The position numbers were made by a program, and so were the translations under genes. DNA of 64,000 bases from Zelopaecilomyces penicillatus (Eukaryota > Ascomycota > Sordariomycetes > Hypocreales > Pseudodiploosporaceae), in NCBI GenBank assembly GCA_005765155.1, contig VCCP01000004.1, positions 3,286,001 through 3,350,000 on the forward strand. The letters run 5' to 3'. The notes beneath the pieces are model-generated. The model did not search any database and was not told where the DNA came from. It saw only the letters and a program-made list of their open reading frames with translations. Positions 38,519 to 53,661 of the stretch are shown piece by piece; within the stretch, counting starts at the first letter, position 1, and each line of letters begins with the position of its first letter.

Positions 38519-41500
38519 TATTATCTTTTCTTTAATAATAACTTAAGTATTATTTATTTTTAAAATAATAAAAATATAAAATAAATATAATATAAATATA
38601 TTATATTTTATCTTAATAATTTTAATAAAATTATTTTTATTTTCTTTAAGTTATTATTTTATATATCTTATACCTTTAATTATTTTTCTTATTAAAAATA
38701 TTATTAATTTAAATAATTTTCTTTATATTTTCTTTTAAAGTTTATGTTCTTGTCTTTATATAATAATAAATTAATTAGATTCTTTTTATTTTATTTTTTA
38801 TTTATAATAAAGATAATAAAAATTTTATTTATATAATTTAATAATAAAAGTCCTTTTAATATCTTTTTAAATTATAATATATTAAAGATATATATAAGTT
38901 TAAATAATATAACTCTTATAAATATATATTATATTCTTTATTAATAATTATATTATCTTTAATAATTTTAATAAAAATTCTATTATATCTTTTAAAAAAT
39001 AAAATTAATTTATTTTCTATATGTTAAATAATTATAAATAAATAATTATAATAATTATAATCTCTTTTTTAATTAAATTTATATATTATATTATAATGTA
39101 TATTCTTTTTAAAATTATAAAGATTATACTTTTTTAAATAACATATTTTATAATATATTTATAATATTATATATTTTATAATATATTTTATAATATACTT
39201 ATAATATTATATATTTATAAATATATATTTCTCTTTTCTTTATATTTTAAATATTATTAATACTATTATCTTATTATAATAATCTTATAATATTAAACTT
39301 TTAATCTTTAAGGTTTTATTATATTTTTAAACTAAGATATCTTAATTATAATATTTTATTATAATATATTTATTGAATTTTTATTTTTATTTAATTTATA
39401 TTATTATATATAAATATAAAATAAGATTTATATTTTAATTCTTTATATTTATATAAATCTTTTTTAAATATATAATATTTAAAATAGCTTTTATTAATCT
39501 TAAAATATAATTATTAAATAGGATAAAAGATATAATCTATATATAAAAAAAAGAGATAGGCTTAATAATAAATAATATAATAAAAGATAAATTAAGCCTT
39601 AATTTAGTTTTAAGAGAACTTTAATTATTATATAATTATTATTATTAATCTTTTTTCTATTTTTATAATAATAATAAATAGTATTAATAATATTAATTTT
39701 ATTATATTATTTATAGCTTTTACTTTATTTAAGGTATATTTATATAGTATTTTTATATTCTTATTATATCCTTTATATAAGTTTTTAATAAAGAATAAAT
39801 CTCTTTTTTTTTAAGATATTTTAGTTTTAAAATATTATACTATTATTTAATAATATTTATTTTATTAGATCTTTTATAAATAATATTTATTATTAATTAT
39901 TTAATAATAATAATATCTTTTTATTTAATTTATTTTAAGAGTGCTTTTAATATATAAATAATATTAATTAAGATAAGATAAAATTAAAATTAAAGTTATA
40001 AATAAAAAAGGATATTTAATAAGCTTAAAATAAGCTTAATATATTATATAATTCTATTTTTAAATAATAATAAAAAGAATAAATATTTATTATTTTTATT
40101 ATTACTATAAATATATAATATTTAATAATAGTATTTTATTTTAATAATATAATAAATTAAGATTATTAAAATAATAAATATTATATTATTTATTTAAATA
40201 TTATTTAATATTTATTATTATTTTATATTTTTTAATAGTTTTTATATTAGATTATTTTATTCTTTTTATTTTATAAGTATTTATTATTTTCAGTTTTTTT
40301 CTTATTTAATTTTTCTTATTAAAATATGTTTAGTCTTCTATTTTTATATAATATCTTTATTATTATTATTTAATATTTAAAGAGGATTTAATTTATTATT
40401 TATTATTTATTAAAATAAAAGTAAGTTATTTAATACTTATTTTATTAAAATAATATAAAAAATAAAATAGATTTTCTTTAATATATTTAATAAAGTTATT
40501 AAAAGTTTAAAGATTATAATTATCTTATATTTAATATATTATTAATTTAGTTTTTAATTTAAATAATTTATTTTAATATTATAAAAAAAGCTATATATTA
40601 TCTTTAATAAGAAAGTATTTTATTAAATATTAAGAGTTATTTATAATCTTTTAAGCTTATTATTATATATAAATAATAATTATTTATTTTTTAAATAATA
40701 TTTTATTTTTATTTAAATAAAGCTTTTATTATATTAAATTAATCTTAAATTAATTTAATAATCTATTTATATTTATATTAATTATTAAAGATTCTTTATT
40801 ATTAAAAATTAAAAGATAATTAATTAAATTAAATTATAAGATATATAAAATTATTTAAAGAATAGCTTATATCTTTTAATTTATATATTTTATATTAATT
40901 CTTTTTTTAAATAATATATAATAAATCAAAACTATTTTATATTTATTAGTTTATATAATATAATTAAAAATTAATTTAATTAATTTAAATTCCTATTTAT
41001 AATAATCTTTTTTATAGATTTATAGAAATATTATTAAATATCTTAATATTATTTAATATATATTTTAATAATTATAAATATTCTTATTTTTAATTAAATA
41101 TATTTTAATAAATAATTAATAATAATTATTAAAAGTTTATTAAATTATTTTATTTTAAAAGCTTTATTATATAATTAATTATATTTTTAAATATCTTTTT
41201 AAATTTTAATAAAGAATTATTATATATTTTTTATAATTATATATAAATAATAATTATAAATAAAATCTTTTAAAAGATTTAATTTTAAAGATTAAATAAA
41301 TAAATATCTTTAAATAATATTATTTTATTAAAAAGATTATTTATTTTCTTTTTTAAATAATATAAATATATATATTAAAGCTGTTTTAATTAAATATATA
41401 ATTTATATTTAAATTATCTTTTTATTTTTTATTTTTTATTCTTTTTTTTAAAAAAGTATTAGATTAAGCTATTTAAAAGCTAGATTAATAATAAGGATAA

Positions 41501-42955
41501 TAATAAAAAAGTAAAAGTATTTTTATTTATCTAGCTTATTATTTAAAAAGCTTTTTAAAATCTATAAAAGTTTTTAAATTTTTAGAATTAATTAAAATAA
41601 TAAATAGTTTTACTATCTCTTTAAATTTAATTAATTATACTTTTAAATATAATATAATTATTAGAAATCCTTTATAATAAATTATATAATTTCTTTTAAT
41701 CATAATAAATTTAATTAAATAATATATAATTAATAATAGAATAATATTATATATTTATAATAATATTCTTTAAATATTTATTTTAAATAATTAGCTTTTA
41801 TAGTTATATTATTTTAGGATTTTATTATATTAAAATTAATTTTATAATAAATATTTATTTTCATATTTTAAAAGTAAAATCCTTTATATTATTTTATTAA
41901 AAAAGGATTTTTTTATTTATTAAATAAATAAATAACTTAATTAAAATAAATAAAAATAAAAATAATTTTTAATAAAAATAGATAAAGCTTGTAAAGCTTT
42001 TAATTTCTTATAATATTATAAATACCTTATATTCTTTTATAATTATTATCTTTTTTTATACTAAATATATAGCTTTCTTTATTTTAATAATAAATTTTAA
42101 ATTTTAAATATTAATTATAGTAAATATATATTTATTAGTATTAATAAATAAGCTAATCTTTTATTAATATATAAGAATCTTTTAAATCTTTTATATATAA
42201 TTCTAATAAATTCCTTTATATATAATTCTTATAAAATCTTTTAAATATATAAGGATATTATCTAGATATATTATAATAAAATTATTTAAGATATAATTTA
42301 AGATTAAATTAATATAATCTTAAAAGATTATAAAGATATTTAATATATTAAATAATATAATAAATTATTTAAATAAATCAAATTAAATCTAGAATATTAT
42401 AAATTATTTATCTTTTTTTTATAATTTTAATTTTATAAAAAATAAAATAAATATTTAATTTTAAGATTAATAAATAATAAGTAATAATCTTATTATTTTT
42501 TAATTAATAATAATATAATTAATTTCTTATTATAATTTTATTTAAAAGTTAATAATTTATATAAAATCTTTGTTTTTTAATAGCTTTTTTAATTAAAAAA
42601 ATAAATATAATAAAAAAAAGAGCTAGCTTTAATTTAACTTTTATTTATTAATATTATAATTTACTTTTATATTTTTTAATAAATAGCTATAAAATTAATT
42701 ATATAAGAGTTCTTAAATAGATTTATTTATTAATTATATAATTAATTTAAATATAGATATAATAGTTTATTATTCTTTAATATAAAAATAAGTTATTACT
42801 TTTTTTTATTAATATTATAAATTATATAATTCTTTAAAAAGATATAATAGGATTATATTTATCTTATATTTATTTTAAATAGAATATTTAAGATATTATA
42901 TTATTTAATAATATTTATTAAAATAATATTTATTTTATAGATATTAATAATAAAA

Positions 42956-43049
42956 GAATTATATATTTTATTATTTTATTAATATAATAGATATAAATCC
43001 TAGAATTATATATTTTATTATTTTATTAATATAATTAATATAAATCCTA
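42956..43049. repeat. 47-bp tandem duplication
   Basis: Two units beginning GAATTATATATTTTATTATT and ending AAATCCTA differ at two positions, followed by the start of a third. It lies inside LTR-X copy 2. Confidence 0.85.
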
Positions 43050-44089
43050 GAATTATATATATAATTATAATAAAGTTTTAATTATTAATATTTATTTATA
43101 TTTTTATTATAAATTATATCTTATAATCTTTAATTAATTTTATAATAATATAAAGTATATATAATCTTAAAAGATATATTAAATCTAATTTTAATTATTA
43201 AATGATTTATTTATTAAATTATATTATAAAAATTATATTTTTAATTAATTTATAAAATAAAGTAATTTATTATTTAATTATTCTAGCTTTATTATATTAA
43301 AAAATAAATTTAAATTCTATTATAATAAAAACCTTTTTTTTTAATTTAATTATTTAAAAGAGATATCTTATTTAATAATATAAAACTTAGATTATTATTA
43401 AAGTAATATTATAATACTCTTTTAAATAATATTAAGGTATTAATTATAAGAATATAAAACTATAAAGAATACTATATCTTAAAATAATTATTAAATATTT
43501 AAGCTAATTTTATAATATTAATATAATATATTTATTATATTAATATAATAGCTTTTTTAATTATTAATAAAGATATTTTTAATTAATAAATATAAATCTT
43601 TTAATTAATTATTAAAAAAGCCTTTTTAAAAACTAGTATATAAGCTATAATAATACTATATATTTATAATAATATAATAATATAAAATATATATATCTTT
43701 TAGATTTATTTATTTATTTAAAAAGACTATTAATTAAAATAATATTATTAAATAATTATAAAAAAAAGATAAAAGGGTTATTAAAAAAAGATAAAAGAAT
43801 TAATAGACTAATTAATAAGATTATAAAAAACTATTATTTTAGATTTAATATTAAGCTATTTATTATTATAATTAATTATTATATATAATAATTAAAGAAG
43901 AAATAAAATAATTATAAAGCTATTATATTAGCTATTATATTAAATAAAAATAAAAATAAGAGTTTTTATTTTTTTAAAGGTCCTTTCCTTTTATTTATTA
44001 AATTAAAAGGGATTATATACCTTATATATATAAATACTAGATCTTTATAAGCTTAAGCTAAAATACAAGATTAAATAAAATAAAATAAA

Positions 44090-44420
44090 TAAAATATATT
44101 TAATTCTATAATAAAGTTTTTAAATAAAGTATTATAATATCTTTATTATTTTTTATTTTTTTATCTTTAATCTTTTATAATTAAATTATTAAATTATATT
44201 TATATAGTTTTTTTAATTTTATTATTTATTATATAATAATATTTATTTTAATTAATATTTAAATATATTAATTTAATTAAATCTATTTATAAATAATATA
44301 ATCTTTTATTAAACGGTTTATTATACTTATTTATATATATTATAATATTAAAGAGCTAGATATTTTATTATCTCTCTTTCTTTATTAATATAATTATATA
44401 ATAATATAGGATATATAAGA
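44090..44420 (+). repeat. Rep-C copy 3 (partial)
   Basis: Similar to 48,970-49,270 (AAATAAAGTATTATAATATC, then TTATATTTATATAGT and TTTATTATACTTATTTATAT). Found within LTR-X copy 2. Whether it is an insertion or native to LTR-X is not decided. Confidence 0.5.
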
Positions 44421-45492
44421 AATTATCTTAAAATAAGATACTCTTTATAAATTTATAATTTTATAATTTTTATTTTAATATTATTTTAAGGAGTATTATA
44501 ATATTATTTTAATAATAATTTAAGTTTTATATTGTTAAATAAGATATCTTTTTAAATAATTAAATTAAAAAAGGAAAACGGTTTTTTATTATAATAAGAT
44601 TTAAATCTATTTTTTAATATAATAAAGCTGGAGTAATTAAATTATTAATCACTCTATTATAAAGATATATTAATATTAATTATTAATATATCTTTATTAA
44701 TTTAAATAAAAATAATTATATATAAAATAAAGTATTTATATTTTACTTAAATACTTTAAGTTTTATCATAATTTAATAATAATATAATATAGCTTTATAA
44801 TAATTAATACAAAAGATATTTTAATTTAAATAAATATCTTATATTAAATAATTAAATATATAATAAAATATAATTAGATTTATTAAATTAAATTATATTA
44901 AATTATTTATTATTATAAACTTTTTTTTAAAATATTTATAAAAAAAGGAAAAAAGCTTATTAAGGTGTTATTTAATATATTTCAATTTAATCTAGATTAT
45001 ATTCTTATAATAAGAATTATAAAATATTAATATTATATATTTTAAAAGCTTATTTAAATTATATATTTAATTTAATCTATTAATTAAATAAAACCTTTAA
45101 ATATATCTTTAAAAGAAATATTAATATATTATATTAAATAACTTTTTATTAATTCTTATACTTTTTAATAAAATCTTTATTATTAATCATTATAATTATT
45201 AATTAAGCTAGATAAATATCTTTATTATTATTAAATAATTAAAATAAAGAAAGAGATATATGTTTAAATTAATAAGTTTCTTTATTTATCTTTTTAAATT
45301 ATTAATATTATAATTTTAATTAAAAATTTATATTCTTATATAAGGAATAGTTTAATTAAGTTTTTTTTATTAATTATATAAATTCTTAAAGATAAATAAA
45401 ATAGATTATTAATATTTTAATATATATAATTATTTTATTTTAAAGAATATATATATTTTTTTTTAAAGAATATAGAAAAAAGGTTTATTAAA

Positions 45493-45664
45493 TATAATAA
45501 ACTAGCTTTATATTTATTATAAATAAGTATTATAAATAATATAAATAAATTTAAAAAGAAAGAGAAATCTTTATTTTAATCTTTTTTCTTTATTAATAAA
45601 GCCTGGTTTAAGCCTATTTTATCTTTATATATAAGGCTAAAGTTTTAAATTTAAGCTTATAATA
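45493..45664 (+). repeat. LTR-X copy 2, 3' LTR
   Basis: 172 bp, TATAATAAACTAGC to AAGCTTATAATA, followed by AGAAT. Confidence 0.85.
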
Positions 45665-46447
45665 AGAATTATAATATAAAATATTATTAAATAAAATATT
45701 AATTATAATATAATAATCTAGTTTTTTTTTTTTTAATAGTTTATTAATTTATAAATAATAAATTATATAAAAAATTAATTTTATTATTTAATATTTTAAA
45801 ACTATCTTTTTAAATAATTAAAATATATTTAATATTTTAATTATTAATTATAACTCTAGGAATTCTTTAATTATAATACAAATAATATTTAAAATTTTAT
45901 TTTATTTTTTAAAAATTTAATATATTAATATAAAGATTAATTTAAGCTTTTTATTTTATTTATAAAGTATAATTATTATTATATTATTTAAAAATTTATA
46001 ATATAATACCTTTTTAAATAATAATAATATTACTTTTAAAAATCTTATAATAAAATAAATAATTATTATATAAAATAATTTATATAGAGTTATTAATAAT
46101 TATATTTTATTAAAAAACTTTATTTAATTAATTAAATTCTTAAATATATTTTATAATAAGATATATATTATTAAATTTATTTAATTATTTAATAAAATAA
46201 TTAATATTTTAATATTATATTTCTTTTATATAATATTATATAAAGGTTTTAATTATACGTTTTTATTAATATTATTATTATATTATTTTATAAAATATAT
46301 AGGTTTTTATATTATTTAATATAAAATAATATAATAGATTATTCTTTATTTTAAATAACAAATATATATTTATTAAGTTTTTTTATATTATTCTATTATT
46401 AAAATATTTATATGTTTCTTATTTTAATTATTTTAATAAATATATAA

Positions 46448-47847
46448 TTATTATATATAAAAAGAATATCTTTATCCTTTTATTTAATTTAATATTATAA
46501 ATATTAAATAATCTAATTAAATAAATAAAGAAATATATTATTTAATTATTTAAATATATATAATATATATAATATCTAATAATATAATCTAAATTATTAA
46601 GAAAAAGATAATTAATCTTTTATTATTTATTCTATTATTAACCTTATATATTAAATTATTTAATATTAACTCTTTATTAATATCTTTAAATCTTATCTTA
46701 AATTTATAATCTTTTATTATACATCTACTTTTATTTATTTATTTAATTATTTTATTAATATTAATCTTTATTTTTATTATTATATTAAAAGTATCTTATT
46801 AATTACCTATTAATTTATTTTATATTATATAAATCCTTTATTTTAATATTATATTTTCTAGATAATTATATTAATATAATATAATAAATAATTTATTTAA
46901 TATATTTATTAATTATATAATTATAATAATATATTTAATATGTTTTTAAATCTTATTATAAAGAACTTAATTATTAATTATTAATATTAATATTATTCTT
47001 TTAAGTATTTCAATTATATTTAAGCCGTTTTATAATAATAGAATATTTATTAATATTTTTATTTTTTATTATATCTTTATTCTATTCTTCTTTTATTTTT
47101 TTAATAGATTTTTAATATTATTATAATTTAATTCTTTAATAAATAAATTAGATTATCTTTTATATTTAATATCTATTATTAATATAATTGTTAATATTAT
47201 ATTAATTTAAATTTCTTTAATTAAAATATTCTATTATCTTAATATTAATATAAATAGTTTATTTAAAATAAAGATATGGATTTATTTAGCCTTTTATTAA
47301 ATAATAAATTAGATTCCTTTTATATTAAAATTTAATTCTTTTATATATATTAAGATATCCTTTTTAAAATTATTTTTATTTAAATCTAGTATATAATACT
47401 TTTAATAATCTTGATTTAATCTATTAATTATTAGAGAATATATATTAATAAATATAATAAATCTTTTAAATAATATTTTTATTTTTTTTATAGCTTTAAT
47501 ATTAAAAACTATTCTTTTAATAAAATAAATATAAGAACAAAAATATTAAATATAAGAATTCTTTTTTTTATAAATATATTATAATAATTAAGAATTATTA
47601 AAATAATTAATATTTATTAATTATATATATTATATTTCTCTTTTTTTATTTAAGATTTCTTTAAGTATATTAATAATATATAATAATAAAATAAATTCTA
47701 AATATAATATTTAATTAATATTTATATTTAAGATTTTTATTTTAAGCTTTTTTAATTATTTTTTAATATTCTTTAATTTATTTTATATTTATTATTTTTC
47801 TTTAAAAAGAATTTTAATTATTTTTAACTTTAATATTAATATAATTT
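46448..47847 (-). mobile_element. Gyp4: Ty3/Gypsy 3' fragment
   Basis: It starts with the Gypsy LTR end in reverse (TTATATATAAAAAGAATATC) and follows Gyp1 4.05-5.45 kb in the same orientation. It abuts Gyp2 at 46,447 and is interrupted or ended at 47,848 by a Cop1 LTR. Only the 3' third is present. Confidence 0.65.
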
Positions 47848-48234
47848 TATAAAGATTAACCAGAGCTAAAAATTAAAATAATAAAAGAAAAGTATAATAA
47901 TTATTTATATAAAAGTCTATAAAAAAGAAAATAAAAGTAATTATATTATCTATAAAGAAAAAAGCTAGATTTAACTGAGAATTTAGTTTTTTTATATATC
48001 TGAAAAATATTAGAATTATTTAGAATTATTTTAGAATTTTAAATATTATTTAAGGTATTCTAAATAAAGAGAAAGAAAGGATTCTAAGGGATAAGCCTTT
48101 ATTTTCTATTCTAGCCCAGTCTAATAGATCAGGCTGCCTGAATATCTTAGGTCTTATAATAGGTCTTATAATAGATAAAGCTGCTAGGTTATAACAGGTC
48201 TAGCTGTTATATTAAAAACTCATTTATTTTAATA
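47848..48234 (-). repeat. Solo Cop1 LTR (minus strand)
   Basis: Reverse complement of the Cop1 LTR at 59,474-59,945. The start TATTAAAATAAATGAG lies at 48,234 reading down, followed by CAGCTAGACCTGTTATAACC-type repeats, a TCTATTAGACTGGGC block, AAAGCTAGATTT and a TATAGACTTTTATA end. No internal Copia sequence adjoins either side, so LTR-LTR recombination is likely. It retains noticeably more G/C than its surroundings. Confidence 0.8.
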
Positions 48235-48449
48235 ATAATAGAAATAATCCCTTAATAATAGAATAAATAAAAGCTATTATTAATCCTAAATAATTATAAA
48301 TAAAAGTATAAGAATTATAAAAGAAATTCTAGATATACTTAAATAGGATTATATAGCTTTAATTAATTAATTAATAATAAAACTTATTTAAATTAAATCT
48401 TTTTTCTTTTATACTTTTTAAATATAAAAGGCTATTAAAGCCTTAATAA
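48235..48449. other. AT-rich sequence, nothing recognised
   Basis: Short stretch between the solo LTR and Rep-C copy 2; no assignable similarity. Confidence 0.4.
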
Positions 48450-49660
48450 TTAATAGTTTCTAGATTATATATTATAATTAAATATTTAAGTATTTAATCC
48501 TATTATAATTAATATCTTAATTTTAATTATAAATATCTTTAATATTTTAATTTTAATTATAAATTATATTATTATTATTATTATTATTTTATTAATTTTA
48601 ATTTTAATTAATGAAGACTTAAAAAACTATTAATAATTATATTAATTAAAAAATTAAAGATATTTATATTAATAAAGTATTTATATATTTAGATCTTAAT
48701 ATTATTATTATTTATTTAAAATATTTAAAAAAGATATATAAAATATTTTTAAAATATTTAATAATTTAATACTTTATATTTATATTATTATTATTTCTTT
48801 TAATTAATATTTATAAAAGATAAATCTTTTATTTTTTATAATTAGTCTTTATAATTTAGATTTAAATAAATTTTATATTAATTTTAATTTCTAAATATTA
48901 TAATTATATAATATCTAATATATTAATATAATTTAAATGTCTTAAATATATTTAATTTTATAATAAAATCTTTAAATAAAGTATTATAATATCTTTATTA
49001 TTTTATTATTTTATTATTTTTAATCTTTTATAATTAAATTATTAAATTATATTTATATAGTCTTTTTAATTTTATTATTTATTATATAATAATATTTAAA
49101 TTTAATTAATATTATAAATATATTAATTTAATTAAATTTATTTTTAGATAATATAATCTTTTATTAAAGAGCTTATTATATTTATTTATATATATCTTAA
49201 TATTAAAGAATTAAATATTTTATTATTTATTTCTTTTTATTAATATAATTATATAATAATATAAAATATATAAGAATTATATAAGAATTAATAAAGGCTT
49301 TTAGCCTTATATCTTTAATTTTAATTTATATAAAGAATAAGCTTTTTATTTTTATAAGCTTATTATACTTCTTAAATATCTTTTAATATAACATTATAAA
49401 TTAATTAATTATTATATAATTAATTTATAATAACTTTATTATTTAATATTTTTCTTATTAATATATAAATATTTTATTAAAAGGATTTATTTTTTATTTA
49501 TGTTTTATTTATTATTAATTTAATTATATATTAATCTTAAATAATAATAATTTAAGATTAAATTATTATTATAAATAATATAATTATATAAAGATTATTA
49601 TAATCCCTTATATATATTTAAAGAAATCTATATAATTTTATTTATATTCTAGATTTTTTA
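48450..49660 (+). repeat. Rep-C copy 2 (uninterrupted reference copy)
   Basis: Contiguous here, but split by Gyp3 in copy 1 (15,480-16,253 plus 29,187-29,720), which proves the Gyp3 insertion point. The part before 49,140 shows a conserved broken reading frame on plus; the later part is non-coding and LTR-like. Family unknown. Confidence 0.6.
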
Positions 49661-49706
49661 TTTTTTATTATATAATATATAAAATATTAATTTAAAAATA
49701 ATATAT

Positions 49707-49846
49707 TATTGGATTTTATAATATAATTTAGATTATATAACTATTATATAAAGAAATTATCTATATTTATTATATACCTTTAAAGATTAAATACTTATAT
49801 TAATTAATTAAATTAATAATATTATATCTATAGATCTTCTTTTATA
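49707..49846 (+). repeat. Cop2 copy 2, 5' LTR (140 bp)
   Basis: TATTGGATTTTATAATATAA to TCTTCTTTTATA, the RIP form of a Copia LTR opening TGTTGGATTTTG. Confidence 0.85.
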
Positions 49847-49849
49847 ATA

Positions 49850-49860
49850 GATTATAAGCC
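49850..49860 (+). other. Cop2 copy 2 primer-binding site
   Basis: GATTATAAGCC three bases after the LTR. It is the RIP form of GGTTATGAGCC, complementary to the anticodon arm of initiator tRNA-Met. Confidence 0.6.
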
Positions 49861-52800
49861 TAGATCTATATTATTAATCTAGATTTATATATCTTAAGAT
49901 AATCTATAAAAATAATAAATAATTAATATAATAATATAGTTTTAAATGGTTTATAAATAAAATTATAATACTATTAAAAAATAATTAATACTATCTATAT
50001 AAAATAATATTAATCTTAAGAAATAATATAAATTAATATAATACTATACCTTAGAAATTATAGATTAAAAATAATATTATTATATTCTTTTTTTAATAAA
50101 ATAATTCTAAGAATAAGGCTAATAACTCCTTTATCTAAAAAAAAGCTTTAAAAAAAATTAATAAATCTAATAATAAATCTTAATTAAAGATTAATAAAAA
50201 AACTTTAAATATAATTTAAAATACTAAAACTATTAAAGAAATAATAATTATATCTTAAATTAATAAAACTATTAATAAAGACTTTAATTTAAATTAATAT
50301 TCTTAATTAAAAGCTGAAATTATTATTAATACTTATAAAAGATAATATTAAATATCTAATACTTTATATAAAATATTTAAAAATAATATATATAGCTTTA
50401 TATTTCTTATTAATTATATCTTATAAAATATATAAAGATTATTTATTAATTAATTCTTAATTATAATCTATAAAATTTATAGTATATAAAAGAAAGTAAA
50501 TAATAAGATTCTTTTAGAATTATAAAAAATAAAACATAAAATATAATAATTATAATAAATATTCTTAATATATATAATATAATTAAATTAATTATTTAAG
50601 GTTTATTAATAATCTATTTTAACTTTTATAAAAATATAATCTTTACTATAATAATTATAATTAATTTAAAATATCTAATAAATATAACCTTAAAATACTT
50701 ATATAATAATTTTCTTTATTTAATAAAATAATTAATATACCTAGATATTAATCTATTTAAATAATTATTAAATTATTTATTATAAATAAGCTATCTATTA
50801 AAAATAAGATTTAATTATAATATTTATAATACACTATTCTGAAATAATAATCTATAATATATATTATTTTAAATATTATAAATAAATACAAATATAATTA
50901 TAATAATCTTAAGATTATTAAAGCTATAATAAAACTATATAAAAATAATATTATATATAATAAAATTATCTAATTAAAAGGATTTAAAAAAATTTTATTA
51001 TAAAAATAAAATATTATAAATATAATTTATTAAAAATAAATTGTTAATATCTTAAATAATATACTTAAATAAAAGGATAAATTATTAAATATAATAATAA
51101 TATTTAATTAAAATAAATAAATTAAATATAATATTTATTATTAATATTATAATAATAATCTTTTATTAAGTATTATTATAATAAATTTATTCCTTAATAA
51201 ATAATTAATTAAAAGGCTATTATAAATAAAGAAGTATTTCTTATTCTTTAAAAATACTATAAACTATAAGAAATCTATAATCCTCTTAAAATTATTATAT
51301 AACTTAATAATAATTATTTAAATAATTATAAGGATATTAAATTATATAGTTAAATATTTATAAAAGATATTTAAAAACTTAAATAAATAGATAAAATAGA
51401 TTTAATTTTAGAATACTTTTATAAGCTTTAATTTATAAAGAATCTAAGCTTAATATTTGAATATTAAAAGATAATTATTTATAATATATATATTATTAAA
51501 AAAATAAATATTAAAGTTTAAATCTTATTTAATTAATTAATAGAAAAGGCTTAAAATTATTATATTTAATAAATTATAATAGCTTTAATTATAATATTAA
51601 AAGCTATATTAATTTATCTTATAAAATCAAATAAATACCTTGGAATATTAAAAGAAGCTAAGAAATATTAATATATAAATAAAAAGCCTAAATCAATTAA
51701 TTATATTAAGAATTATAATAAGATATATAAATATTATAATTAAATTTAAGGATTATTAAATTATAATAATAATAAATATAAATAATAATAATAAAATATT
51801 TAAATGAATTATATTATTAATAAACTCTTTAACTTATATAATATCTTTATTAATTATATTAAAGATCTTAAAATCTAAAATATAATACTTTTTATTTTAA
51901 TTTAATTAATAATTAAAAAAAATACTTAATAATTAAAATAAATCCTAAATAATAAAGCCTCAAGGTATATCTATTATAATAGATATATATTTAATAATTA
52001 TAAAGTATTCTAAAATTCTATTTTTAATTAAGAATATAAATAATAATATTATTATTATTATTAATAAAGGAATAATATTAATTATTATAGTTTATAAACC
52101 TTTTTATATAATAAAATCTAATTAATAAAGATTTTATATATCTTTAATTATTATATTAATTTATTTATAATATAAAATAAAATACTTTATAATTAAAATA
52201 GGTTATTTATTATAATTATTAATATTAAAGAGATTAAGATTTATTTCATTTATATTTAAGATTAAAATAAATATTATAAATAATTATAAATTATTTATAA
52301 AGTATTAAATTAAAGCTAAAAATAAATTATAAACCTAAATAAATTAATAAAACTATTAATTTTATATTATAAAAGATTTTATATTTTAATTATTAATAAT
52401 CTAATTTAAAAACTATATATTTATTTATTAATATAAAAGAATTAAGCCTTTAATATAATCTAAATTAATATTATTTATATTAAAATATATAATAATTTAA
52501 AGATTAAGAAATATTATATTAATAATAATAATAAATTTAAGAATTAAATATTATTAAACTTTTTTAATATAAAAAGAATCTATATTAACTATATAATATT
52601 ATATTTATTATATTAAAATAAAATTCTAGAATAATCGTATTTAATTATATAGAATTAAATATAAACTATATTTATTAATAATAGCTTATTAAAAGTATTT
52701 TAAAAGGAAATCATTAAAATAATAATATATATTTAGGAATATAATCCTTATAATACATTAAATAAAATAATATTATATAAAGTATAATATAAGTATAAAC

Positions 52801-53646
52801 TAGTTATTAAATATCTAAGATATATTAATTATAAAGTTTATAAATTAATATTTAAAGCTTATTTTCCTAAAAAACTTAATATAAGATTATTATTATATTT
52901 TCTAATTAATTATAAAAAAGATTTAATATATAAACTTTAAAATCCTATAATAAGAAAAATTAAATAAATAAAAAATATAATTTTTTAGAAAAAGATTATA
53001 AATAAATAATAAAATACTATAATAATTACTAATTAAAGATATAAAGCTTAAAATATTATTTTTAATAAAACTAATACTATTTATTTTAATACTTAAATAA
53101 TATAATTAAATTCTTATACTCTAAAAAATAACTAATAAAAACTAATTAAATAAATTTAAAAAAAGAATAAGACTTAAAATCTATTAAATCCAGATAAAAT
53201 AATTAATATTCTTAATAGAAAATAGGTATTTAAAATAAAGCTAAATATCGATAATATAATTATCTATTTTAAAAAATAATAAATTATTAAAGACTTTAAA
53301 TAATAATATAATATAGATTATATAAATACCTTTATATTAATAATTTAATAGAAAACTTTTATATTTTTATTTATATTAATAGCCTATCTAAACTAGGAAA
53401 TTAAATAGATAAATATTATTATAGCTTTTTATTATAAAGAAATTATAAATGATATCTATATTAAATTCTTCTTAGGATTTAAAATAAAAGAGAAAGTATA
53501 TAAGCTAAACAGGCTTTATATAAACTTAAATAAGTATTTTATATTTAATTTAATACCTTAAAAAGATATTAAAAGAATTTAGATTTATTTAATTAATATA
53601 TAATTTAATACTCTTTATAAACTAATCTAATACTATTATTATAATT

Positions 53647-53661
53647 TATATTAATAATATC
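53647..53661 (+). other. Cop2 copy 2 reverse transcriptase active-site remnant
   Basis: The plus frame reads YINNI, the former YVDDI of Copia RT; the downstream residues LLF agree with the family. Confidence 0.75.

Larger units (their letters stand above)
38353..45664 (+). mobile_element. LTR-X copy 2: complete 7.3-kb LTR retrotransposon inserted in Gyp2
   Basis: LTRs at 38,353-38,518 and 45,493-45,664 in the same orientation, with identical 5-bp target duplications AGAAT (38,348-38,352 and 45,665-45,669). Gypsy sequence continues across them exactly as in Gyp1 around 6,545. Both internal ends are colinear with LTR-X copy 1, for example the region after the 5' LTR with 12,3xx-12,96x reversed. 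The interior is too mutated for me to recognise gag or pol. A Rep-C-like block at 44,090-44,420 is either part of it or a further insertion. Confidence 0.85.
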
